NCBI GenBank assembly: GCA_005883245.1 | Contig: VAXT01000050.1 | Coordinates: forward strand, 1-25,842 | Length of the DNA stretch: 25,842 nt | Origin: Actinomycetota bacterium | GTDB taxonomy: Bacteria > Actinomycetota > Thermoleophilia > Gaiellales > Gaiellaceae | Direction of reading: 5' to 3' | Shown here: positions 6,747 to 15,424 of the stretch, piece after piece | Position numbering within the stretch: position 1 is the first letter of the stretch | Layout: each line of letters starts with the position of its first letter | The notes under the pieces: model-generated | The model's input: only the letters and a program-made list of their open reading frames with translations | Databases searched by the model: none | Told to the model about the DNA's origin: nothing | Made by a program: the position numbers and the translations under genes

Positions 6747-8209
6747 CTACGACTGATCTTCGTCATGTCCTTGTCGATCCTTGACCCCGTTCACTCCGGG
6801 GAGCTCGACGAAGAACGTCGTTCCCTTCCCCTCGTTCCCGTTATACCGCTCGCCGCAGCGTCTCCACGGAAGAATTTCGTAAAGATCTGCGGCTGCTGGC
6901 CGACGGGGATGCCCATCCCCTCGTCGCGCACCTCGACGCGGACGGAGCCGTTCTCGCTGTCCGCACTGACCTCGACGACCCCGCCCTGGGGCGAGTACTT
7001 GATCGCGTTCGAGATCAGGTTGCCGATCACCTGTCGCAGCCGGTCCGGGTTCCCGATCACCGCGAGCGGCGGATGGTCGATCTCGACCGCGACGTCGTGC
7101 TTCGGGCTCTGCTGACTGTAGAGCTGTGCCTCCTCGCGCAGGAGGGCCTCCATGTCCACGAGCTCCCGTGCTCGCTCGAAGCGTCCCTCCTCGATGCGGC
7201 GGACGTCGAGGAAGTCGTCCAGCAGATCCGACAGCCTGCGGGCCTGTGCGTCGACGATCCCGAGGTAGTGGCGCCGAGTCTCGGGGTCGAACTCGCGCGT
7301 GAGCAGGAGCTTCGTGAACCCGAGGACCCCGGAGAGGGGCGTACGAAGCTCGTGTGACACGGTGTTGACGAGGTCCGACTTCAGGCGCTCGCTCTCGCGG
7401 AGCTGCGCGTTCTGGTCCTCGAGCTCGGTGTGTGTCGCCTCGAGGCGCTCGGCCATTTCGTTGAAGCTCTTCGTCAGCTCGCCCACCTCGCCGGGGCCTT
7501 TCTGGCTGAGGCGGATCGAGAGGTCGCCGGCCGCCAGCTGACCGGCGCCGGCGGCCGCCTCGGTCACCGGCCGGGCGATGCCGCGGGCGAGATAGATGGC
7601 GAATAGGAGGATGAGGATCGCCGAGCCGGTGAGACCGACGGCGCCGAGCTCCATTGCGTGCCTTGACTTCGAATCCGCCGCGCGCTCGCGGTTCGTGGAA
7701 AGGTCGTTCTCCGCTCGGAGGAAGCGGGCGAACTGGACACGGAGCGACGCTGCCTGCCTCCGGCCTTCGCTGTCGTAGGCGAGTAAAGCTGCCTGGCGGT
7801 TCGAGAACTGGACGACCGGGTCGGCGAAGGTTTCGATGTATAACCCGATCGACTCGTCAAGCGTCCTGGCTCGTCGCGCTTGCAACGGCTGGTCCGAGGC
7901 GAGTGACCTGAAGAGCTTTCGCTGGTCAGGCAGTGCTGTTTCCGCATCGTTGTACGGAGCGAGGAACCGAGCATCACTTGTGAGGGCGTAGCCGCGCACA
8001 CCGTTCTCGACGTCGAGGACGAGCTTCTCCAGCCTGAGCGCCGCCACGGAGAGGTTCTTCGACCGCGCCTCCTGCTTCGTGGCTGTTCGCGCCGCGGAGA
8101 CGGCGAGGATGGTCGCCACGAACACGCCGACGACGATTGCCGCGAGCACGACGCTCGCCAGGAGCATCCGATCCCGTAGCGAGACGGTTCGCCGTGTCGA
8201 ACCGATCAT
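6747..8209 (-). pseudogene. CHASE3-HAMP sensor histidine kinase with frameshifting deletion of the ATP-lid G2 box
   Basis: Membrane sensor kinase: TM1 (about 15-40), a CHASE3-like extracytoplasmic helical domain (41-185), TM2 (190-211), HAMP (212-258), HisKA with phospho-acceptor His286 in SHELRTPL, then HATPase with N box NLISNAIKYSP (397-407) and G1 box DEGMGI (429-434). The frame as written ends at 6791 with an unrelated tail (RGRERRSSSSSPE). The expected family ending EGKGTTFFVELPG is found in another frame and stops at 6747-6749. The GTGLGL glycine box and about 25 following residues are missing, so a deletion of roughly 75 bases occurred near 6825-6836. Without the lid, kinase activity is unlikely. 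The ATG overlaps the regulator's stop (ATGA). Confidence 0.85.
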
Positions 8210-8571
8210 GCGGCCGCCAATCGGTTCACGGCCGCCCTCAGCTCCTCCGGGTCGAACGGCTTCGCGACGAATTCGTCGGCGCCGGCGGAGAGGACGTCCT
8301 CGCGGGTCTCGTTCCAGGCCGTGATGACGAGCACGGGGACGTCCTTCAGCCGCTCGTCCTCGTTCATCCGGGCGAGCACCTCCAACCCGCTCAACCGCGG
8401 CAGCATCAGGTCGAGGATGACGATGTCCGGGCTCACTTCCCGGGCGAGCTCCATGGCGATGACGCCGTCGCTCGCCTCCGCGAACTCGTAGCCCTCGTCC
8501 ATCGACGCGCGGATCAGCTCCCGGAGCGCGGGCTCGTCGTCACAAATCAGGATCGTCTTGCGGCTTTCCAT
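8206..8571 (-). CDS. Receiver-only response regulator
   Basis: A 121-residue CheY-like domain with no output domain. The acid pair Asp11-Asp12, phospho-acceptor Asp54 (in VILDLMLP), the Thr of VLVITAW and the Lys of VAKPFD are all present. It would be phosphorylated by the adjacent histidine kinase, whose ATG overlaps its TGA, and would signal by protein contact rather than DNA binding. ATG 8571 is chosen because the receiver fold starts directly after it; the longer upstream reading is basic, low-complexity sequence. No Shine-Dalgarno precedes the ATG (the upstream bases are mostly pyrimidines). With the partner kinase broken, it may now depend on another kinase, such as the orphan at 11431. 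Confidence 0.9.
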   Translation of the reverse strand: MESRKTILICDDEPALRELIRASMDEGYEFAEASDGVIAMELAREVSPDIVILDLMLPRLSGLEVLARMNEDERLKDVPVLVITAWNETREDVLSAGADEFVAKPFDPEELRAAVNRLAAA

Positions 8572-8712
8572 GGGGGTGGGCCGGTCACGCCGTTTGCCAG
8601 GGGATCTCTTTCGGCACCGCAAGAAGAGGCCATTCTTTTTGTCCCGTACCCTCACGATAGCTCGCTTTCAGGACGCGCACGAGACGGCTTGGTTAGTGGA
8701 TATCTTCCGCTC

Positions 8713-9426
8713 ATGCGACCGGTGATCGGGATCACGACGTACGCCGAAGAGGCTACCTGGGGCTCGTGGACGGAGCCTGCGGCGTTCATCCCGCTCGCCT
8801 ATGTTCGCGCGGTCGAGCAGGCCGGCGGGCGGCCGTTGCTCGTCCCGCCCGTCGCCGACGCGGTCGACGAGACGCTCGACGTGCTCGACGGGATCATCTT
8901 CTCGGGCGGTGGAGACCTCGATCCCGAGACGTACGGCGCCGAGGCGCATCCCGAGACGATCGAGGTCAGCCCGGAGCGGGACAGCGCTGAGCTCGCGCTC
9001 CTGGAGGCCGCGCTCGGCCGGGACCTGCCGGTCCTCGCCGTGTGTCGCGGGAGCCAGGTGCTGAACGTCGCCCGCGGAGGAGATCTCGTGCAGCATCTAC
9101 CCGAGGTCGTCGGCCACGACCGCCATCGGCATGAGCACGGCGTGATGGCGGACCACAACGTGCGCGTCGAGGCCCATTCGCGGCTCGGGTCGATTCTCGG
9201 CGACAGGGCTCCGGTGAAGTCGTCGCACCACCAGGGCTTCGGCCGGATCGGGGACGGCCTGCGCGAGAGCGCGTGGGCCGAGGACGGGACGACCGAGGCG
9301 GTCGAGGACCCGTCACACCGTTTCGCGCTCGGTGTGCTCTGGCACCCGGAGGAGGGCGAGGACTTCGCCCTCTTCGCGGCGCTCGTCGAAGAGGCGGCTG
9401 TCTATAAAGCTAGCCGGGGATCGTGA
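8713..9426 (+). CDS. Class I glutamine amidotransferase-like hydrolase (peptidase C26, PuuD-like)
   Basis: A 237-residue cytoplasmic hydrolase of the gamma-glutamyl-GABA hydrolase type, which cleaves gamma-glutamyl amides, for instance in putrescine breakdown. The catalytic triad is visible: Cys111 in the nucleophile elbow VCRGSQVLNV, and His211 and Glu213 in LWHPEE. The oxyanion-forming SGGGDLDP (64-71) is typical of the family. ATG 8713 fits the conserved start RPVIGIT. TATCTT at 8701-8706, six bases before the ATG, could be the -10 box of a leaderless transcript. It is divergent from the response regulator and its last 17 bases overlap the convergent dehydrogenase gene. No other polyamine genes are in view, so the substrate is unproven. 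Confidence 0.88.
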   Translation: MRPVIGITTYAEEATWGSWTEPAAFIPLAYVRAVEQAGGRPLLVPPVADAVDETLDVLDGIIFSGGGDLDPETYGAEAHPETIEVSPERDSAELALLEAALGRDLPVLAVCRGSQVLNVARGGDLVQHLPEVVGHDRHRHEHGVMADHNVRVEAHSRLGSILGDRAPVKSSHHQGFGRIGDGLRESAWAEDGTTEAVEDPSHRFALGVLWHPEEGEDFALFAALVEEAAVYKASRGS

Positions 9427-10357
9427 GCACGATCTTGCCGAGCTGGTCGCCGGCCTCCAAGCGCTCGTGGGCGGCACGCGCCTCGCTGAGCGGGAACACC
9501 GCGTCGACGACCGCCTTCGCCCTGCCGCTCGTGACGAGCTCGTAGGCGCCTTCGAAGTCCGTCTTCGTTCCCATCGTCGAGCCGTAGATCGTGAGCTGCT
9601 TCCACCAGATCCGGTGCAGCGCCGCTCGGGGGTTGGGGCCGGTCGTCGCCCCGCAGACCGTGATCCGTCCACCTGTCCGCGCGGCCTGGAGGCTTCGCTC
9701 CCACGTCGCCTCGCCGACGGACTCGACGACGACGTCCGCGCCGCGCCCGTCCGTCGCAGCCTTGACCGCTTCGACCACGTCCTGCGACGCGTGGTTGACC
9801 TTCACGTCCGCATCGGTGCGCTCGAGCTTCTCGTCACTCGACGAGGTGACGATCGTCCGTGCCCCGAGCGCCCGTGCGATCACGTTCGCGGCGCCGCCGA
9901 GCCCGCCGCCGATGCCCCAGACGAGCACCCACTCGCCCTCGCGCACGGCTGCCTTCGTCGCGAGCATGCGGTAGGCGGTCTCGAAGACGAGCGGGAACGC
10001 CGCGGCCTCCTCGAAGCTCATCTCGTCCGGGATCGGATAGACGTTCTGCTCGGGCACTGCGATCAGCTCCGCGTGCGTGCCGTCCATGTGCTCTCCGATG
10101 ACGGTGATCCTCTCGCCGTGCTCGATGTCGGGGTTGATCACGACCCGCCGGCCGTCGACGAGCCCCGCGCCGTCCGCGCCGAGGATGCGTGGCTTGGGCA
10201 CCGACGGAAGCCCCTTGCGGATCCACAGGTCGAGGTGGTTGAGCGAGGCGGCTCGCAGCTCGACGAGCACCTCGCCGGGCCGGGGCACCGGATCGGGGGC
10301 GTCTTCGTAGCGAAGCACCTCGGGCCCGCCGTCCTCGTGGATGCGGATCGCCTTCAC
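9410..10357 (-). CDS. MDR-superfamily (zinc-type alcohol dehydrogenase/quinone oxidoreductase-like) dehydrogenase
   Basis: A 315-residue NAD(P)-dependent oxidoreductase with an N-terminal GroES-like domain (KAIRIHEDGGPEVLRY onward) and a Rossmann domain whose nucleotide motif is WGIGGGLGGAAN. The GTG at 10357 is preceded by GGAAAG at good distance. Two parts look short against relatives as I remember them. The GADGAGLVDGRRVVINP segment seems to lack about 10-13 residues of the usual V-x-x-V-G-x-G-V linker, and the structural-zinc cysteine loop is absent. SDEKLERTDADVKVNH also lacks a few residues. Both changes are in frame. It is divergent from queG with a 66-base shared region holding a palindrome. 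The substrate cannot be assigned. Confidence 0.85.
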   Translation of the reverse strand: MKAIRIHEDGGPEVLRYEDAPDPVPRPGEVLVELRAASLNHLDLWIRKGLPSVPKPRILGADGAGLVDGRRVVINPDIEHGERITVIGEHMDGTHAELIAVPEQNVYPIPDEMSFEEAAAFPLVFETAYRMLATKAAVREGEWVLVWGIGGGLGGAANVIARALGARTIVTSSSDEKLERTDADVKVNHASQDVVEAVKAATDGRGADVVVESVGEATWERSLQAARTGGRITVCGATTGPNPRAALHRIWWKQLTIYGSTMGTKTDFEGAYELVTSGRAKAVVDAVFPLSEARAAHERLEAGDQLGKIVLTIPG

Positions 10358-10374
10358 GAGGCCGATCTTTCCAT

Positions 10375-10389
10375 GTAACAGACTGTCAC
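10375..10389. promoter_or_regulatory. Near-perfect 15-bp palindrome, putative operator
   Basis: GTAACAGACTGTCAC is an odd-length dyad with seven possible pairs and one mismatch. It lies in the 66-base region between the divergent starts of the dehydrogenase (10357) and queG (10424). Size and position suit a dimeric repressor of TetR, GntR or MarR type. No regulator is encoded next to it. Confidence 0.4.
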
Positions 10390-10423
10390 TAAATCGCAAG
10401 GCGGAATCGAACTTCGCGGCACA

Positions 10424-11434
10424 ATGTCTTCTGTGACAACTGCGGAGCTGCAGGGGATCGCAGGTGAGCTCGGCATCGACGTCGTGGGCGCCGCGCCCGC
10501 CGAGGCGTACGCGGGCACCGAACGGCACATCGCCGAGCGCCGGAAGCGCGGTCTCTTCGCCGACATGCGCTTCACGATGGCCCGCCCCGAGGTCTCGTGC
10601 CACCCGGAGACGCTCCTCCCGAACGCGCGCACAGTCGTCTCCGCGGCTCTCTGCTACTACGCGCCCGAGCCCGAGCTCGAGCCCGGCGAGGGTCGGCTTC
10701 CGCGCTACACCTGGTCCGACGCGTACGCGAAGCTCCGCAAGAAGCTCGACGCGCTCGGCCGAAAGCTCGGCGGCGACTACCGGGTGCTCGTGGACGAGAA
10801 CGACCACGTCGACCGCGAAGGCGCAGTCCGGGCCGGAGTCGGCTTCTACGGCAAGAACACGATGCTGATCACGCGCCGCCATGGGTCGTGGGTCGTCCTC
10901 GGCACCCTCGTCACGGAGACAGAGATCGACCGCTCCGCGCCCCTCGAGCTGGACTGCGGCTCGTGCACGCTCTGCATCGAGGCCTGCCCGACGGGCGCGC
11001 TCGACGAGCCGGGCACGCTCGATTCGACGCGCTGCCTCTCCTACTGGACGCAGGCGCCCGGCGCGATCCCCGAGGAGTACCGGAGCGAGCTGGGTGCCCA
11101 GGTCTACGGGTGCGACATCTGCCAGGACGTCTGCCCCTGGAACCGCGGGATCGAGAAGCGCCGCGAGGAAATGGCTCCGCCGGCCGAGGCCGAGCCGCAC
11201 GTGTCGCTCGTCGAGTGGCTCGAGGCCGACGACGACCAGCTCCGCCGGAAGTACGAGCGCCTGTACTTCCCGCGCAAGGATCCGCGCTACCTGCGCCGCA
11301 ACGCGCTCGTCGCTGCTGGCAACGTAGGAGATCCGGAGCAACGAGCGGCCGTCGAGGCCCACGCGCGCAACAGCGACCCGCTCCTGCGAGAGCACGCGGA
11401 GTGGTCGCTTGCCCGGCTGGACGAGGCGACGTGA
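10424..11434 (+). CDS. queG: Epoxyqueuosine reductase QueG
   Basis: A 336-residue cobalamin- and Fe-S-dependent enzyme that reduces epoxyqueuosine to queuosine in tRNA, the last step of the pathway. The active-site aspartate region (VDREG, Asp130) precedes GVGFYGKNTMLI (138-149). Two [4Fe-4S] motifs follow: CGSCTLCIEACP (178-189) and CDICQDVCPWN (230-240). The C-terminus (LRRNALVAAGNVGDPEQ onward) is a HEAT-like repeat that contacts tRNA. Length is slightly under the usual 350-390. Its TGA overlaps the GTG of the sensor kinase that follows. No other queuosine genes are present in the window. Confidence 0.94.
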   Translation: MSSVTTAELQGIAGELGIDVVGAAPAEAYAGTERHIAERRKRGLFADMRFTMARPEVSCHPETLLPNARTVVSAALCYYAPEPELEPGEGRLPRYTWSDAYAKLRKKLDALGRKLGGDYRVLVDENDHVDREGAVRAGVGFYGKNTMLITRRHGSWVVLGTLVTETEIDRSAPLELDCGSCTLCIEACPTGALDEPGTLDSTRCLSYWTQAPGAIPEEYRSELGAQVYGCDICQDVCPWNRGIEKRREEMAPPAEAEPHVSLVEWLEADDDQLRRKYERLYFPRKDPRYLRRNALVAAGNVGDPEQRAAVEAHARNSDPLLREHAEWSLARLDEAT

Positions 11435-13233
11435 ACGCGGAGCTCGAGCGGCGCTGGCAGCTGGAGCGCTGGATCGCGGTCATCCGGCTGATCGCAGTGT
11501 CCTGGGCGCTCGTCGAGATCGTGCTGGTCACGGACTTCTCCTCGGAGAGGTACGAGACCGCGGCATGGATCATGACGGGGGTGCTCGCGGCTGGAGCGCT
11601 GCTCTTCCTCCTGGTCAGCCGCCTCGCTGTGCCGCGCGGATACCAGCGCGCCGTCTGTTTCGCCGGCCTCCTGTTCGACACGGCCGTGATCTGGTCGTAC
11701 GCGCTCGTCTTCACGCTCGACTCGGGCGCGCCGACGATCCGGGCGCTCCTCTTCTTCCCGGTGCTCGAAGCCGCGCTCCGCTACGGCCTCCTCGGTGGGG
11801 TGCTCCTCCCGGTCGCACAGATTCCGGTGCTCGTCGCGATCGAATGGTGGCGGAGCGACCATTTCGAGCCGTCCGAGTTCAGGTTCCAGTCCGTGATCGT
11901 CCCGTTCGGTCTCCAGCTCGCGGTGGGCGCGGTCGTCGGCTGGCTCGTGAAGCGGCTGGAGCAGGAAACGTCCGTCGCCCACGATCGCGCCGCTGAGGCC
12001 GAGGTGCTCCGCGACCAGCTCGGGCACCGCGTCGACCTGCTCGACGCCACGAACCGCTGCGCACGCGCGCTCGGCTCCTCGCTCGAGATCGAAGAGGCGT
12101 TCGGCGCGTTCATCCGCGAGCTGCGGGGGGCGATCAGATTCGACCGCACCGCGATCGTCCTGGTCGACGACGGCTCCGCGCGAGTGATCGCGGCCGCCGG
12201 CGCCGCGGCGGAGACCGTCTTTCCTCCGGGCACCCAGCGCCCCGTCGCAGGCTCGGTCCTCGACGAGGTCACGAATCGCGGGCAGACCGTCTACCGGGAG
12301 GACATGGTCGATGTCCGGTACCCCGAGGAAGAGGATTTCGTCGAGCTCGGCCTCCGTTGCCGGCTCGCGGCGCCGCTCTTCGTCGGCCCGCGCAGCGTCG
12401 GGATGATCTCGCTCGTCCGCAAGGAGCCGCGCTCGTTCACGACGGACGAGATCGAGTTCGTCTCGCTACTCGGCCGCTTCCTCGGCGGCACGGTGCAGAA
12501 CATCCGCGCCTACGAGGCCGAACGTGCGACCGTCGAGGAGCTCCGCCGGCTCTCCGCTCTGCGCGCCGACTTCGTCGCGCTCGTCTCGCACGAGCTGAAG
12601 AGCCCCATCACCGCGGTCATCGGCTCGGCCAAGACGCTCCAGGATCGCTGGCGCGAGCTGACGCCCGAGCAGCGCGACTCCTTCCTCACGCTCATCGACC
12701 ACGAGACGAACCGCCTCGCCGACCTCGTGACCGACGTCCTGGACATGTCCCGGATCGAGTCGGGGCAGTTCAGCTACTCGTTCGGGGACGTCGATCTCGG
12801 AGAGCTCGTGCAGCAGTCCGCGGCCGCGGCCGCGAGCGCCCAGGACGAGGTCAAGGTCACGCCGCTCGTCCATCGGCCGCTGCCGCTCGTGCGTGGCGAC
12901 CGCGACCGTCTGCGCCAGGTTCTGGGGAACCTCCTCGACAACGCCGTCAAGTACTCGCCGGCGGGCGGGGAGGTCGAGGTCGAAGCGCTCGCGGAGAACG
13001 GGCGCATCAGCGTCGAGGTCCGCGACCGCGGCCCGGGGATCGCTTCCGAGCACTACGCGTTGATCTTCGAGAAGTTCGGGCGCGTGCGCGGGGAGCACGC
13101 GAAGCCGGGCACCGGTCTCGGCCTCTTCATCGCGAGGTCGATCGCGGAGGCGCACGGCGGCTCGCTCGAGGTGCGCCCGCGCGAGGGCGAGGGGACGGCC
13201 TTTGCGCTCGAGCTCCCGGTCGAGCGCCTCTGA
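11431..13233 (+). CDS. Membrane-bound GAF-domain sensor histidine kinase (orphan)
   Basis: A 600-residue kinase. About five or six hydrophobic segments (15-33, 46-63, 73-96, 104-139, 153-173) form the input region, a coiled coil (175-205) leads to a GAF domain (about 205-360), then HisKA with His387 in SHELKSPI and an intact HATPase: N box NLLDNAVKYSP (Asn504), G1 DRGPGI and G2 GTGLGLFI (560-567). GTG 11431 overlaps the queG stop, so the two are translated together. No regulator gene is adjacent. The nearest is the receiver-only protein at 8206, whose own kinase is damaged. Its TGA abuts the stop of the convergent PafBC gene in a TGATCA palindrome, leaving no room for a separate terminator. 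Confidence 0.92.
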   Translation: MNAELERRWQLERWIAVIRLIAVSWALVEIVLVTDFSSERYETAAWIMTGVLAAGALLFLLVSRLAVPRGYQRAVCFAGLLFDTAVIWSYALVFTLDSGAPTIRALLFFPVLEAALRYGLLGGVLLPVAQIPVLVAIEWWRSDHFEPSEFRFQSVIVPFGLQLAVGAVVGWLVKRLEQETSVAHDRAAEAEVLRDQLGHRVDLLDATNRCARALGSSLEIEEAFGAFIRELRGAIRFDRTAIVLVDDGSARVIAAAGAAAETVFPPGTQRPVAGSVLDEVTNRGQTVYREDMVDVRYPEEEDFVELGLRCRLAAPLFVGPRSVGMISLVRKEPRSFTTDEIEFVSLLGRFLGGTVQNIRAYEAERATVEELRRLSALRADFVALVSHELKSPITAVIGSAKTLQDRWRELTPEQRDSFLTLIDHETNRLADLVTDVLDMSRIESGQFSYSFGDVDLGELVQQSAAAAASAQDEVKVTPLVHRPLPLVRGDRDRLRQVLGNLLDNAVKYSPAGGEVEVEALAENGRISVEVRDRGPGIASEHYALIFEKFGRVRGEHAKPGTGLGLFIARSIAEAHGGSLEVRPREGEGTAFALELPVERL

Positions 13234-15249
13234 TCAGGCCTTTGCGGCCACGCGGCTGACGCGGAGCTCGCGCGCCAGCGCCTTCGCCCGGTCGGCGACC
13301 CGCTTGCGCAGGCCGTCGGGCTCGAGCAGCACGGCCTCGCCCCGGTCGGCCAGGATCTCGCCCACGAGCCACTCCTCGCTGCCCACGGCCTTGTCCGCGA
13401 GCGCCGCGCCGTCGGAGAGCAGCCGTGCGCCCTCCTCCGCCTTCCAGCGGGCGATCTTCTTCGAGTACCAGATCCGCGCCACGACACCCGCGCTGCGGAG
13501 ATGGTCGGGCCGGAACCCTTCTCGCGGTTTGAACGTCTCACGCTGCATGCGGGCGCTGCGCATGCGGTCGAGGCGGAAGGAGCGCTGCCCGTCCCGCGTG
13601 CGGTCCCACGTGTGCACGTACCAGTACGGAAGCTGGCGCTCGATCACGTGCGGCTCGACGAGCCTCGTCGAGAGCGTGTCCTCACCTTCCTTCTGGTACT
13701 CGATCTCGACGACACGGTGCTGGCGGATGCCCTCGCTCAACGTGGCGACGAGCTTCTCTTCGGCCCGCGCCGAGCGAGGCTCCGCCGCGTGGCCGAGGTC
13801 GAACTCGCCGAAGGTCTCCTCGAGCTTTTGGCGGACCCGCTCGAGCGGGGTATGCGCGTCGGCGGCGATCATCGGACCGACGAACTCGAGCGCGAGCCGG
13901 ATCGCGCGCGCCTCGAGCGGCGTCAGCCGCGGCGGTGAGCGGAACGTGTCGCCGAAGAGCTCCTTGTCGACGTGCACCCGGTCGCCGTGGAGCTCGGTGT
14001 AGACCGCGTAGCAGCCGCCCCCGAAGTTGACGAGGTAGAGGAGCTGGAGATGCTCTTCGAGCGACTCGGGCGGGATGTTGAAGCGCTCGCTGATGTCCGC
14101 GGCCGGGATCACGGCGTGCGTCTCGTCGCCGCAGCGGTCGAGGAGATACGCGAGCAGCGCCTGCAGGAGCCCGAAGCGCTCGGGCGGGACCGGGCTCGCC
14201 GGCCGCTCCTCCTGGTCGGCAGTGGCTTCCGCGGCCTCCGCTGCGATCCGCGGGGGCCTCTCCGCGTGGCGCTTCTGGACGAGATCGAGGTCCGCGCGCA
14301 CCTGGCGCCGCAGCTCCGGAGGCGCGAGCGGCACCGCCCGCCCATCCTGGCGCAGGATCCAGGACGAGAGCTGCCCGAGGTGCGAGTAGCCAGTGATGAA
14401 GACACCGTCCTCGATCCGCCCGTGGCGACCGAACAGCCGGTCCACCCACCACGCCGTGTCGCCGGCGACCTCGATTTGCGCCTCGCCCTTCGCATCGCCG
14501 ACCTGCCACGGCGGGCCCTGACGATAGTCCTCGGCATCGAAGCCTTCCGTGAGCCGGAAGTCTCGCTCGCGGCGTGTGGCGAGCCGAATCTCGCCGCGGA
14601 TCCGCGACACGCGGAACGTCTTGATCCCGTCGTCGTCGAGGTCGAGCCCGACGACGTACCACTGGCCGCGGTCAAAGAGCAGCGCGTACGGATTGAGCGT
14701 GCGCTCGCGCTGCTCGTCGCGCATGATCGACCAGTAGTCGAACTTCAGCGTCCGGCTCTTCGAGATCGCGCCCTCGAGCTTGGCCAGCCGTCCAGGAAGC
14801 TCGGGCGAGTAGCCCGGATCGTGGAGCTCCACCGCGCGTGCCGTCTCGGTCGGGGCGCCGTCGAGACCCGGTCGGCCGAGCGCGAGGTTCTGGAGGGCGA
14901 GGCGAAGCGGCTCCGCGTAGGCGAACTGGCCCTCGAGCAGGTAGAGGCACGTCTGGAGCGCCGCCAACTCCTCGTCGGTCAGCTCGAGCGGCGGCAGGAA
15001 GTACCGCTCCGAGCTCAGGCGGTACAGCTCCTCTCCCGTGAACTCGTCCCGCTGCGAGTCGAGCGGCACGCCGAGGGCGAGCAGCTCCGCTCGGTCGGAG
15101 TAGAACCGTCGCGCGAAGGCCTCGTCCGACATCTCCTGGTAGCCCTCGACGTTCTGCTTGACGTCACGGGCCGTCAGCGGACGCCGCTCGGCCATGAGAA
15201 ACGCCACGAGCGAGAGCTGACGGATCAGCTTGTCGGTGTCGTGAGACAT
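13234..15249 (-). CDS. pafBC: Fused PafB-PafC WYL-domain transcriptional regulator
   Basis: A 671-residue fusion of two WYL proteins. Each half has a winged-helix DNA-binding start (KLIRQLSLVAFLMAERR at 7-23; QALLAYLLDRCGDETH in the middle), a WYL domain (LNPYALLFDRGQWYVVGLD near 182-200; EPHVIERQLPYWYVHTWD near 525-542) and a WCX-type C-terminal extension. In actinobacteria PafBC activates the LexA/RecA-independent DNA-damage response and is often encoded beside Pup-proteasome genes, which are not visible here. The fused form is known in some lineages. A strong AGGAGG precedes ATG 15249 by three to four bases. It is divergent from the small protein gene at 15425. Confidence 0.9.
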   Translation of the reverse strand: MSHDTDKLIRQLSLVAFLMAERRPLTARDVKQNVEGYQEMSDEAFARRFYSDRAELLALGVPLDSQRDEFTGEELYRLSSERYFLPPLELTDEELAALQTCLYLLEGQFAYAEPLRLALQNLALGRPGLDGAPTETARAVELHDPGYSPELPGRLAKLEGAISKSRTLKFDYWSIMRDEQRERTLNPYALLFDRGQWYVVGLDLDDDGIKTFRVSRIRGEIRLATRRERDFRLTEGFDAEDYRQGPPWQVGDAKGEAQIEVAGDTAWWVDRLFGRHGRIEDGVFITGYSHLGQLSSWILRQDGRAVPLAPPELRRQVRADLDLVQKRHAERPPRIAAEAAEATADQEERPASPVPPERFGLLQALLAYLLDRCGDETHAVIPAADISERFNIPPESLEEHLQLLYLVNFGGGCYAVYTELHGDRVHVDKELFGDTFRSPPRLTPLEARAIRLALEFVGPMIAADAHTPLERVRQKLEETFGEFDLGHAAEPRSARAEEKLVATLSEGIRQHRVVEIEYQKEGEDTLSTRLVEPHVIERQLPYWYVHTWDRTRDGQRSFRLDRMRSARMQRETFKPREGFRPDHLRSAGVVARIWYSKKIARWKAEEGARLLSDGAALADKAVGSEEWLVGEILADRGEAVLLEPDGLRKRVADRAKALARELRVSRVAAKA

Positions 15250-15309
15250 CGCCCTCCTATTCTTTCAGGGGCGGTGCCAGTTGCCATAGCCGTAAACAGG
15301 GCGCCGAGT

Positions 15310-15338
15310 TTGTAACAACGCCGGAGAGGCGTTAAAGT
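15310..15338 (+). promoter_or_regulatory. Sigma-70-type promoter for the small conserved protein
   Basis: TTGTAA (15310-15315) and TAAAGT (15333-15338) are separated by exactly 17 bases, a good match to a housekeeping promoter in high-GC DNA. Transcription would start near 15345, giving a leader of about 80 bases before the ATG at 15425. Confidence 0.55.
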
Positions 15339-15363
15339 GGTCCTTACCTGCGGTGGGCGAGAA

Positions 15364-15402
15364 CGGTTAATCCGCGGTTAACAGAGCTTTGCGGGGGATT
15401 AA
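15364..15402 (+). promoter_or_regulatory. Three helically phased TTAA repeats in the leader
   Basis: CGGTTAA occurs at 15364-15370 and 15375-15381, and GGATTAA at 15396-15402. Spacings of 11 and 21 bases place all three on one face of the helix. In GC-rich DNA these A/T-rich boxes stand out and may bind a regulator, either as a roadblock downstream of the promoter or for the divergent pafBC gene. No known factor is recognised. Confidence 0.35.
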
Positions 15403-15424
15403 CAAGGCAAACGGCAGACTGGAA

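Noticed and set aside
13972..15315. A 447-codon plus-strand frame opposite pafBC
   Set aside because: WYL and winged-helix motifs are on the minus strand; this frame is the usual GC-rich antisense opening.
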